Source: Methanomicrobia archaeon
Lineage (GTDB): Archaea > Halobacteriota > Bog-38 > Methanoflorentales > Methanoflorentaceae
Reading direction: 5' to 3'
Assembly (NCBI GenBank): GCA_015661395.1
Contig: JACWML010000018.1
Location: 1 to 51,347, forward strand
Length of the DNA stretch: 51,347 nt
Positions 42,878 to 51,073 of this stretch are shown here, one piece after another. The notes beneath the pieces were generated by a model. The model searched no databases, had not been told where the DNA came from, and worked only from the letters and a program-made list of their open reading frames with translations. The position numbers and the translations under genes were made by a program. Each line of letters starts with the position of its first letter. Within the stretch, counting starts at the first letter, position 1.

Positions 42878-44893
42878 TTATAGGGTCCTCTGCCAGAGGC
42901 CTTTGTCGCCGCCGCGGACGAAGACGTCTATCTGACCATTGCCTGGTGACGTCGCAGCGGGTGACGAGGTCAGTTTTCCGCCGAGGTTTTCCCAGCCGGA
43001 CCACGTGCTGCCGCTATATGATTTATGGTACAGGGCGCCGTTCATACCTTGTACAAAGAGGTCGAGATGACCTGAGCCCCATGAGGAGGCCGCTGGTGAT
43101 GTACCGGCGGGAATCTGGCCGCCGAGAGGGGCCCAGCTGGACCAGCTTCCAGTCCAAGAGCGCTGATACAGGGCGCCGTTGGTGCCGCGGACGAAGACGT
43201 CGATCGCACCAGTGCCCGGTGACGTCGCAGCGGGTGACGAGGTCAGTTTTCCGCCGAGGTTTTCCCAGCCGGACCACGTGCTGCCGCTATATGATTTATG
43301 GTACAGGGCGCCGTCCATCCCTTGTACAAAGAGGTCGAGACGGCCTGAGCCCCATGAGGAGGCCGCTGGTGATGTACCGGCGGGAATCTGGCCGCCGAGA
43401 GAGGCCCAGGGCGTTGTAAACGCTTTTATGCAGATGTTCATTGTTGGATCGATCTGCGTTGCATCGGTCCACGAGGTCCCTGTTGCACTCAAGTAGCTCT
43501 GTCCTGGTTGCGCCGTTGCCGAGCTGTAGCCCTGCAGAGTAGATTCCACAGGAATGGGCTGGTTGTTTCCCGGAGCGGTAATCTTTATGGCAACGGAAAA
43601 CTTATGGCCAGCCGTGAGCGGGACGGACGTTGTGAGCGGGATGGTATGGTAGCCGGGCATGGTTATCGTGCCGGCAGGGCCGGTATACCCGGTGCCGCCA
43701 ATGGGGCCCGAGGTCGGATCGGTATACACGTATATCGCGTACTGCGTGTTCACTGAACCAGCGTAGAAACTGACGGCGGACAGCTGCTGGTTAGACGTCG
43801 CAGTAAATACATTCGCGCCCCACGCCGTATTCCCTCCTCCGTCACTACCGACACTAGTCACCCACCCTAGAGGATCATATTGATAATTGGTGTCGTAGTT
43901 CGTCGTTGGTTCAGAAGTGAAAACCGCCGGCGGTTGATAATTCGTGGCGAACTGAGTATCATAGTACGAAACATAGAAGTACCCGGATTTTCCCCACGAC
44001 GTGCCCCAACTATTTTTTACGACAAAGGCGCCCGGCCCCGGCGGGGCCTTGGCGAAGTTACTGGCGGCGTAAGAATCATCCCAGCCGACGATAGTCGCGG
44101 CGTGATTAGGCTGCGTGCTGCCACTGTAGTAGTAAGCCGCGGTCGTTGGGTTATAGTAACTCGAGCTTGTATCGAGGTACAGGGCGACATAAACGCCGCC
44201 ATAGGTCTGCAGTGCCCATTTTATGTTGCCGTTATCGGTCGAACTAGCTCTGTATGGCAGAAAGAGCACGTTCTGGACGTGCTGTTGTACGGAACCCGAC
44301 GACGTATCGGTGCACGACAGGCTCCACGGGTCGCTCGTGGTAGTAACCGGGCCGCTCCACCGGGCGAGGTACGCTGTTGCCATCTGCGGCGAGCCCCCTC
44401 CGTTGCACCCATCCGGCACACTGAATCCGGCCAAGTTCTTCATGTTATTCTCTGAGAAGCTCCACTGCGTTCCCGGGAGTAAATACGACTCGAGCGAGCC
44501 GTACGCGGCAAACGCCCAGCACGCAGAGGAACTACCTTGATTCTCCACGGGGCTAACTTTGCCGAGCCCACGCAGATCGTAGGATGATGGATACCCAACG
44601 AGGGGAACGGCCGACGCGCGCACGCTCTGTCCTGTAATGGTAGAGAAATCAACGGTCGACGGGACCAGGCTTTCCTCGTGCCCGCTCACGGTGGTCGTCG
44701 CGTTTCCAGCCGCTCGATTCCTTAGATACTGAGCAAATGCGGGATTTATCGGCGCTCGGCTCCACGTATTTAGCGCGCCTGTCGCATTCGTCGGGGAAGC
44801 GGCCACTGAGCCACTTTGGTAGATAACGGCTCCACACACCGAAAGCGCTATTAAAGCGATGAGGAGCATCGCAGCAAGCTTTTTGTGAGTCAT
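42878..44893 (-). CDS. Secreted papain-like (C1A) cysteine protease with C-terminal lectin-like propeller repeats
   Basis: A signal peptide (KLAAMLLIALIALSVCGAVI) leads into a propeptide-like stretch and a C1A protease domain. The oxyanion Gln and catalytic Cys lie in ENQGSSSACWAFAAYGSLES near residue 125, the His in PNHAATIVGWDDSY and the Asn in VKNSWGTSWGKSGYFYVSYY. A beta-sandwich-like region follows (about 345-495). The C-terminus is four blades of about 45 residues, with WxxWxxLGG, SPAASSWGSGxLDLFVxGxxGALYHKSY and similar turns, resembling PLL-type fucose-binding lectin propellers. About 671 residues; no membrane anchor is seen. Probably a released enzyme that binds glycans. Confidence 0.85.
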   Translation of the reverse strand: MTHKKLAAMLLIALIALSVCGAVIYQSGSVAASPTNATGALNTWSRAPINPAFAQYLRNRAAGNATTTVSGHEESLVPSTVDFSTITGQSVRASAVPLVGYPSSYDLRGLGKVSPVENQGSSSACWAFAAYGSLESYLLPGTQWSFSENNMKNLAGFSVPDGCNGGGSPQMATAYLARWSGPVTTTSDPWSLSCTDTSSGSVQQHVQNVLFLPYRASSTDNGNIKWALQTYGGVYVALYLDTSSSYYNPTTAAYYYSGSTQPNHAATIVGWDDSYAASNFAKAPPGPGAFVVKNSWGTSWGKSGYFYVSYYDTQFATNYQPPAVFTSEPTTNYDTNYQYDPLGWVTSVGSDGGGNTAWGANVFTATSNQQLSAVSFYAGSVNTQYAIYVYTDPTSGPIGGTGYTGPAGTITMPGYHTIPLTTSVPLTAGHKFSVAIKITAPGNNQPIPVESTLQGYSSATAQPGQSYLSATGTSWTDATQIDPTMNICIKAFTTPWASLGGQIPAGTSPAASSWGSGRLDLFVQGMDGALYHKSYSGSTWSGWENLGGKLTSSPAATSPGTGAIDVFVRGTNGALYQRSWTGSWSSWAPLGGQIPAGTSPAASSWGSGHLDLFVQGMNGALYHKSYSGSTWSGWENLGGKLTSSPAATSPGNGQIDVFVRGGDKGLWQRTL
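42945..43407. repeat. Nearly identical 190-bp direct repeat encoding propeller blades
   Basis: Bases 42945-43134 recur at 43218-43407 with a 273-bp period and only a handful of differences. 273 bp equals 91 codons, i.e. two blades. The low divergence, including at silent positions, indicates recent duplication or ongoing gene conversion. Confidence 0.9.
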
Positions 44894-45269
44894 GTGAGTG
44901 ATCTTTCTTGTTCGTCGGAGGATCTGATTCGGGGTTCTGATGCGGCGTTCGGCTTACACAAAGTGAACGACAAGGGGTTGTGCTAGCGTTCAAGCACAAT
45001 TGCCATGATCGTTCCAGATTAACCACGACAAGCTATGGTTTATAAGGATTCCGATGCGGCAACCATTCCACGTGCGCAGCCAAATGGCTTTGGGTCAACC
45101 TCGATTGTTGACCCCAAAAGCCGATGAGTAAGCATATGATATTCGGCTAAGGCTCACAACTAAGCCCGCTACGTGGCACCAACAGGCAATTCGAGGCCCC
45201 AACCTTTAAGTACGTGCAAAAAAAACTCATGCGTATACTGTCCCGGTTATTGTACCGTGCGCCCGCCAA
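44894..45269. promoter_or_regulatory. Divergent control region between the secreted protease and the transglutaminase
   Basis: On the minus strand a TATA box CCTTATAAACC lies at about 45037-45047, 150 nt before the protease ATG, implying a leader of some 120 nt. At the 5' end of that leader a perfect 7-bp hairpin TTGTGCT/AGCACAA occurs (44978-44999). On the plus strand CCTTTAAGTACG (about 45203-45214) serves the transglutaminase gene. Between the promoters lies a long inverted repeat. No gene is present. Confidence 0.5.
45086..45122. repeat. Long inverted repeat between divergent promoters
   Basis: GGCTTTGGGTCAAC (45086-45099) pairs with GTTGACCCCAAAAGCC (45107-45122) around a 7-nt spacer; only two single-base bulges interrupt the 14 pairs. 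It lies about 40 bp upstream of the protease TATA box and 80 bp upstream of the transglutaminase one. Confidence 0.8.
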
Positions 45270-46439
45270 ATGAAGACTATTGCCTGCGCGCTTATTGCGA
45301 TTGCTTTTTTGCTGCCACTGCAAGGATCGGGAGACGCCCTGCTTTGCCAAGGATCTATGGTGAGCACCGTCCACTATGCTACGACGCGCGAGATCACCGT
45401 TCCTCAAGGAACGCAGAAGATAGTAGTCCAGCTTCCGACGGCACTGAACGCGAGTCTCTTCGCATACGCGCAGAGAGTGCTGTCATTCAGTATTTCATAT
45501 AGCAAGAAACCCGATGATGTAGCGGCCACAAGCGGAGGGATCACTGCCACGTGGCTAAACCCACCACCAAGGCTGAACTACACGATAGCGGCGAATTTGA
45601 CCATTGAAGTGCGGGCTGATGGGCTGAATTCGGAATCACAGCTACCAATCAGGCTCAATTCCTCTGATCAGGGCGCGAGCGAATACCTCGCACCTTCGAA
45701 GTACGTGCAATCAAACGACTCCGCCATCAAAAAAACCGCGGAACCCCTTATCAGCAACGCTCACTACGAGAGTGCCGCAGTTACGTCCATAATGCTGTGG
45801 GTGAGTAACAATCTCAAGTACGATGCTAATGTGACGAATCACGACGCGGTATGGACGCTTCAGAACAAACGGGGAACGTGCGAGAACTACGCGCAGCTAT
45901 CGCTGGCGCTGTTGCGGAGCGTCGGAATTCCAGCGCGCTACGTGAGCGGCTATCTCGTGGCCGGAGACATCACAGTTAGTGGCTACATATCGACGTACAG
46001 CTATCGTTGGAACGCAGGGCCGCATTCTTGGATCGAGGTATACTATCCGGACATAGGATGGGTACCTTACGAACCACAACAAACGCTGGGCTTCGTTGAT
46101 GATCATCACGTTCGAGAGTCTGTAGGCACGGACTCCAGCGACCTTCCAAACAAACTGATTTACACGTACACCACAAGTGCTAATGGGCGGGTAGTTATCA
46201 ACGAATCCTCAAACGTGACCCTCATGCACGAGACTTCGACATTGCGCGTAGTCAACACCTCAGCTGCCTCGAGCCAGACAGTCATATCACAGGAAATGGC
46301 GCACGGCGGCGTGATTAACGATCGAATCAATACATTTGACAGCGAGACGCTCCTGAAACAACTGGCGGTGCCGATCACAGTCGCCGTCTGCGTGTTAGCG
46401 AGTTTCGGGTTCTTGCTCGCCCGCAGAAGACGCCGTTAG
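45270..46439 (+). CDS. Secreted transglutaminase-like protein with C-terminal membrane anchor
   Basis: After a signal peptide (MKTIACALIAIAFLLPLQG) and a beta-rich region, the transglutaminase core begins near residue 170: the catalytic Cys in NKRGTCENYAQLSLALLRSV, the His in GPHSWIEVYYPDIGWVPYEP and a following Asp region. A C-terminal helix (LAVPITVAVCVLASFGFLLA) followed by RRRRR would anchor it in the membrane with the enzyme outside. Members of this superfamily in archaea are often protease-like or crosslinking enzymes. Divergent from the secreted papain-like protease, so the two may act on the same surface proteins (inference). Confidence 0.85.
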   Translation: MKTIACALIAIAFLLPLQGSGDALLCQGSMVSTVHYATTREITVPQGTQKIVVQLPTALNASLFAYAQRVLSFSISYSKKPDDVAATSGGITATWLNPPPRLNYTIAANLTIEVRADGLNSESQLPIRLNSSDQGASEYLAPSKYVQSNDSAIKKTAEPLISNAHYESAAVTSIMLWVSNNLKYDANVTNHDAVWTLQNKRGTCENYAQLSLALLRSVGIPARYVSGYLVAGDITVSGYISTYSYRWNAGPHSWIEVYYPDIGWVPYEPQQTLGFVDDHHVRESVGTDSSDLPNKLIYTYTTSANGRVVINESSNVTLMHETSTLRVVNTSAASSQTVISQEMAHGGVINDRINTFDSETLLKQLAVPITVAVCVLASFGFLLARRRRR

Positions 46440-46458
46440 AAACGACGTCTGTTTCGGG

Positions 46459-47016
46459 CTATGCTCGCGCTGATTCGAGAGCCCAGGCGATGAATCGTCT
46501 TGCTGGAAACTCGTGAATCGTCGACAGTATGAAGCGCCCTTTGTCTGACGAGGTCACAGTCAAAACGGCACCGTCTTCTGCCTCCAGGACCACATCGTGC
46601 TCACTCGCGCCGGTCAAGTAGCCATCCGTCTGGGCTTCGAGGACATCGACGATCTGTGCAGCCGGATGTTCCCTCCTGATGGCTATTTTCACGATCTCAT
46701 CTCGCACGAGCAGCCTGAACCTGCACGGAAGACCAAGCCAGCTGAAGTCGTAGTCGTCCACGTAAGGGCTGAACGCGACCAATGAGCCTCCCTTTCGTAC
46801 GAACTCGCGGAGCGGGGTTCCGAGGCTTTTCACTGATTTTGCAACGGTGCTGTACGCGGGATTACCAAAGCCTACAGGGAGTATTGCCACGTTGAACTTG
46901 GGCGCGTACGCGCTGCCAATCTGCAATGGAGAGACGCGCTCGCACGCGAAACCGTATTCCACAAAGAGCTTCTCAAAAAGAAGCGGCCGATCCCAGATGA
47001 GCGCTATTTCAGTCAT
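46459..47016 (-). CDS. Class I glutamine amidotransferase-like (BPL_N-type) protein
   Basis: A 185-residue protein with the alternating strand-helix pattern of the GATase1-like fold: EIALIWDRPLLFEKLFVEYG at the N-terminus, FNVAILPVGFGNP, then LREFVRKGGSLVAFSP. The elbow position that carries the catalytic Cys in true amidotransferases has no Cys here, so it is probably not a hydrolase. Later residues (DGAVLTVTSSDKGRFILSTI, EFPAR) match the carboxyl end of such domains. Function unknown; it lies 19 bp past the stop of the convergent transglutaminase gene. Confidence 0.55.
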   Translation of the reverse strand: MTEIALIWDRPLLFEKLFVEYGFACERVSPLQIGSAYAPKFNVAILPVGFGNPAYSTVAKSVKSLGTPLREFVRKGGSLVAFSPYVDDYDFSWLGLPCRFRLLVRDEIVKIAIRREHPAAQIVDVLEAQTDGYLTGASEHDVVLEAEDGAVLTVTSSDKGRFILSTIHEFPARRFIAWALESARA

Positions 47017-47254
47017 TACCTCAACGTGACTGGGCGGCTACTTAAGAGTTATTGCAGCAGGGAAGGCCCCCGCACATCATAGAACTGACCCAGCGATAAT
47101 CAAACTCGACCTTCTTTTAGGCCTAACACGCCGGGCACTGCTGCGCCGAAGCACCCATTAAGAGATCAGCCAGCACTCGTCGCGCACAGACCTGTTCGCG
47201 AGCGTCTTAGCACGGGTTCGATTCGGGAAAACCCTGACAAACGGCCTTTTTTTC

Positions 47255-50200
47255 TCACATCGGCGATTGCGCGTGCTTCCAGCTTTCGACTAATTCCGAT
47301 AGTTCTTCTGCGTCAGTGATTTCCTCGATCCAAATCTCGTTGAACCTGGTGCGCAGCGCGGGAGAGAGCACGTTTCGCGACGGGTGGATCTTAGGAGGAT
47401 TGATGGAAAAGAACAGCCTGAAATTGGGGTGTAGTTCAAAGAGGGTCCCCTCTTCGTCGGCAACGTAGCCGAAGTCTAATAACGTGTTGAGATACTCGGA
47501 GAGAGGATTGAGGTTCGCCTCGTCAATCAAAAGCCACGCGCCCTTCTTAACAGCCTTAAAAAGCAATCCTCGCTTGTAGTGCCATTTGCCGCTGCGGCCT
47601 TGCGTATAGCCACCCAAGAGCTCCTCAAGACCTGAGTCTGATGACAGGTTAACGTAGTAGAGATCCGCTTTCTTTTCCCGTGCAAGGTAGCGTATCAGCG
47701 TCGTTTTGCCTGAAGCAGGGTAGCCCACCAAAAGAATCGGCTCATTGAAAAAGAGCGCTCTGACAACACTCGCCAGTGTCTGTCTTTGCGTCTTGGTCGG
47801 GACAATGTGCGCCTCTTGACCAGGAATAAGGTAACGACCGCGAGTAACCGACAAGTCCGTTAAACACTGTTCTAATTGCTCAGCACGGATTGCAAGAACA
47901 TCCTCAATGCTCGTGCTCTCAGTTTTAAGGCCAAAGAGTGTGTCGATAAGCTTTATAAGAGCTTCCCGTTCATCGCCGTTTCGGACGCGTGCCACGTAAA
48001 CAGCTGATAGTTCTCTCGCGAGGAGCTGCAAAAGCGCTGGTTCGGGCACATTCGCCTTTATAGCGGGCGTTAATCGCCTCCCTAGCCGTATCAAGTCGCG
48101 CAAACTGAATATGTACTGCTCTTTTTCCTCCTTGCCGATGACTTTCGAGTCCGCTTGTTCCTGCAGAGTAATGTGGAAAAACGCGACAGAGTACGCCAAA
48201 TGAGCGGGAATGTCGAACAGCCCGCTCAAAATCTCAATCAGGTCTTCTTCGCTCAGCTCGGGTTGGTAGTGCACCTTGAACCTCGACACAAACACCCGCG
48301 AAAGCCGTTCTCTTTGTGCGTAACTCAATGGGTTCGCCGTGGCAAACAGCCGGAATTCGTTTGACGGCTCGACAACGCGTTGATCACCATTCTCTGAATA
48401 GACAAACTTACCGGTGATTAGGTAGTCATTCAGTATCTCAAGGACTTCAGAGGTCGCGAGGTTGAGCTCTTCGAGAACGAGGCACATGCCGCGCTTTGCT
48501 GCCTTGAGTATGATCCCGTCCTGCCAGACAAAGGTGCCTCGTCTGTCTGGCTTTATTCCGCCGATGAGTTCTGACTTAGAGATGTACGGGTTGAGCGTGT
48601 ACGAGACGTGTTGATTGCCCAGCGCCTCAGCTAGCCACTTGACCAAGAAGCTCTTCCCCGTAGACGTCGGTCCCATCAGCAAGAGCGGGTGGTGCAGAAG
48701 ATACGCCGAAGCGATAGCGTAGAGCATCTCGTACGAGGCCTTAGTTACGATACACGGCGGTGTGCTGGTGCGCAGTCTCTTTTTCTTCAGGGTGAGCCGG
48801 CCTACCTGGAGCGAGTCTTTTTCCAACAGAACAAAAGGCGAATAGGCACCAGAAAGCGGGGCTGACAATGGCTCGTTCAGCTCCTTGTCCAGCTCTCGGA
48901 TGGCCTCCGCAAACCCTGCTTCCTCTTGGCCTGATAACACTGCGCGCGCAACGCTCGCGAAGAGGTCTTGGGCGGCAGCGCGAACCTCGGCCGCCTCGTC
49001 GTCCAGCGCGCGCTCAAACTCGCGCAGCGGCGCGGCCCCACCCTCACTGACTTGTCGCGGGTAGACTCGTCGGAGCGCTTCTATCGTGGCCCGGCGCACC
49101 TCCGGGTCGTGATCAGTGAGCAGCTGCTCTAGAGGCGCTACGTTTACGACATTCCCGTGTTCGATGAGTGCTGCGTAGGCGGTGCCTAGAGCTTCGGCCG
49201 CTGCAACGCGAACGCCTGCGTGTTTGCTGTGCATCGATTTCTCTAATTTTTTGACCTCGACGGCCGGTTCCCTCTGAATCAACGCAGGATATATCGCGCC
49301 CAGCGCTTCTATCGTGGCCCGGCGCACCTCCGGGTCGTGATCAGTGAGCAGCTGCTCTAGAGGCGCTACGTTTACGACATTCCCGTGTTCGATGAGGGCC
49401 AGGTACACACGGCTCAGCGCGTTGACGGCAGTCCGACGCATCTGGTCATCTGACTGTGACAGCAGGCGCTCGAGCAGCGCGCTGTCAACCGCGTTCCCGT
49501 GTTCGATGAGTGCTGCGTAGGCGGTGCCGAGTGCGTTCGCGGTTGTTTTGCGTACAACCCAGGATCGATCGCTGAGAGCCGCTTCAAGAGCGTTGAGATC
49601 GACATCCGTGCCTCGTTGGATGAGGGCTGGGTAGATGGTGCCGAGTGCTTCGGCGGTCGCTTGCCGTACGGCCCAATATTCATCAGTAAGCCCAGTCTTC
49701 AAGCGTGACACGTCGACCGCAACGCCCGCTTCAATCAGCGCCGGATAGATGATGCCGAGGGCCTCTATCGTCGTTTGCCGTATATAATCGATCAGTCCGT
49801 CCAGGCCCCGTTCAATTTGAGCTACGTTTATCTGCCTGTCGTGCTTTATGAAAGCCGGATAAACAGCGCTAAGAACCTGCGCTGCCATCTTACGCACTCC
49901 GAGGAACTCGCTGTCAAGCGCGTGCTCAAGCTTTGACAACGAGGGCGCCACTCCTTGGTCGAGAAGCGAAACATAAACGCGACCGAGGGTATCTATGAGC
50001 GCCATTTGGAATTTCTCGTCACGATCTCCGAGATCGGCCTCGAGCGCGTCGATGTCAACGCTGTCGCCTCGTTTGACGAGTTCTGGATACGCGACGCCTA
50101 AAGCCCGCACCGTGGCTTGGCGCACCTCTGTATCGTGATCAGTGAGCAGACGTTGCAGAGAGGCCATTTCAACCGCGTTCCCGTGTTCGATGAGTGCTGC

Positions 50201-51073
50201 GTAGACGGTGCCGAGTGCGTTCGCGGTTGTTTTGCGTACAACCCAGGATCGATCGCTGAGAGCCACTTCAAGAGCGTTGAGATCGACATCCGTGCCTCGT
50301 TGGATGAGGGCTGGGTAGATGGTGCCGAGTGCTTCGGCGGTCGCTTGCCGTACGGCCCACGATTCATCGCGAAGCATCAGCTCGAGAAGACTCGTGTCGA
50401 CGGCTTTTCCATCTCTGATGCGTTCGTCATACACAGAGACAAGAACGGCGACGGCTGCTTGGCGTGCAGTCCACGCTGTATCGGTTAACTCGCCTTCTAA
50501 TTCCTCCACGATAATATCGCGCAAAAAATCGACGACAAGAACGTCATATGCGATCTTGCGTCCGACGATCTGGGTCCGTTTGTCTGGCGCACTTACTAAC
50601 GCGCTAAGCAAGCTTAACACCGCCTTAGTGCGGGGACTTGCAGTAAAGGTGATGAGAATCCCAACAAAAGAGCTCACGCCTTCTGAAAGCGATGTGACTA
50701 GCATGGGCAGTTGAGGAGCTTGCGAAGTGAGATCCAGCGGTTCAAAATCCGTTAGGACTGCTTTGATGTTTTGTTGCTCTTCGACTATTGAACGGATGAT
50801 CGGTTCATTGTCTGGTCGTATCCGCGTAAAGCCGTAGTGACACGCTTCAACAAATGCGTCTTTCTCGCTTAAGCCAGCCTCCAAGAACAGCGTCACTGCT
50901 TCAGTTGCCCGTTTCAAATCCCGAATTGTGAAAAAGTCGGGAAAGTCGTGCTTAAGTTTGAGGTAAACGCCGGCGATTAACGCCCCGAGCGCGGCCGTGA
51001 ACCTATCGTCAGTGGCTTGAGAGGGCCCGTCGCTTCGAGCGTCGCGTCTTGACGATTCATTAGGATGAATCAC
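47255..51073 (-). CDS. HEAT-like repeat protein with two midasin/MoxR-type AAA+ ATPase modules
   Basis: The 1272-residue protein starts at GTG 51073, with GAGGTGA three bases upstream; the start overlaps the vWA gene by 14 bases. After an N-terminal helical region (1-190), about fourteen 38-residue HEAT-like repeats span roughly 190-730 (consensus LxxxLxDxxxxVRxxTxEAL followed by GxxYxALIxxGxxVxxx). The first AAA+ module has Walker A GPTSTGKSFL near 800, Walker B CLVLEELNLA near 864 and sensor LFATANPLSY near 911. The second has GYPASGKTTLI near 1114, WLLIDEANLN near 1179 and FFSINPP near 1222. Paired AAA_5 modules with ExN Walker B ends are typical of dynein/midasin relatives. The preceding vWA gene suggests a two-protein remodelling machine; the target is unknown. 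Confidence 0.85.
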   Translation of the reverse strand: MIHPNESSRRDARSDGPSQATDDRFTAALGALIAGVYLKLKHDFPDFFTIRDLKRATEAVTLFLEAGLSEKDAFVEACHYGFTRIRPDNEPIIRSIVEEQQNIKAVLTDFEPLDLTSQAPQLPMLVTSLSEGVSSFVGILITFTASPRTKAVLSLLSALVSAPDKRTQIVGRKIAYDVLVVDFLRDIIVEELEGELTDTAWTARQAAVAVLVSVYDERIRDGKAVDTSLLELMLRDESWAVRQATAEALGTIYPALIQRGTDVDLNALEVALSDRSWVVRKTTANALGTVYAALIEHGNAVEMASLQRLLTDHDTEVRQATVRALGVAYPELVKRGDSVDIDALEADLGDRDEKFQMALIDTLGRVYVSLLDQGVAPSLSKLEHALDSEFLGVRKMAAQVLSAVYPAFIKHDRQINVAQIERGLDGLIDYIRQTTIEALGIIYPALIEAGVAVDVSRLKTGLTDEYWAVRQATAEALGTIYPALIQRGTDVDLNALEAALSDRSWVVRKTTANALGTAYAALIEHGNAVDSALLERLLSQSDDQMRRTAVNALSRVYLALIEHGNVVNVAPLEQLLTDHDPEVRRATIEALGAIYPALIQREPAVEVKKLEKSMHSKHAGVRVAAAEALGTAYAALIEHGNVVNVAPLEQLLTDHDPEVRRATIEALRRVYPRQVSEGGAAPLREFERALDDEAAEVRAAAQDLFASVARAVLSGQEEAGFAEAIRELDKELNEPLSAPLSGAYSPFVLLEKDSLQVGRLTLKKKRLRTSTPPCIVTKASYEMLYAIASAYLLHHPLLLMGPTSTGKSFLVKWLAEALGNQHVSYTLNPYISKSELIGGIKPDRRGTFVWQDGIILKAAKRGMCLVLEELNLATSEVLEILNDYLITGKFVYSENGDQRVVEPSNEFRLFATANPLSYAQRERLSRVFVSRFKVHYQPELSEEDLIEILSGLFDIPAHLAYSVAFFHITLQEQADSKVIGKEEKEQYIFSLRDLIRLGRRLTPAIKANVPEPALLQLLARELSAVYVARVRNGDEREALIKLIDTLFGLKTESTSIEDVLAIRAEQLEQCLTDLSVTRGRYLIPGQEAHIVPTKTQRQTLASVVRALFFNEPILLVGYPASGKTTLIRYLAREKKADLYYVNLSSDSGLEELLGGYTQGRSGKWHYKRGLLFKAVKKGAWLLIDEANLNPLSEYLNTLLDFGYVADEEGTLFELHPNFRLFFSINPPKIHPSRNVLSPALRTRFNEIWIEEITDAEELSELVESWKHAQSPM
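49075..49396. repeat. Identical 94-bp segments within the HEAT-repeat coding region
   Basis: Bases 49075-49168 and 49303-49396 are identical with an offset of 228 bp, exactly two 114-bp (38-codon) repeat units. Confidence 0.9.
49487..50364. repeat. Nearly identical 190-bp segments within the HEAT-repeat coding region, six units apart
   Basis: About 49487-49680 matches 50171-50364 with an offset of 684 bp (six 114-bp units) and only about two differences. The repeats between them are much more diverged, so this is a recent block duplication or conversion event. Confidence 0.9.

Noticed and set aside
47205-47235. GGTTCGATTCGGG resembling a tRNA T arm
   Set aside because: The flanks are not complementary and no acceptor or anticodon arm can be formed around it.
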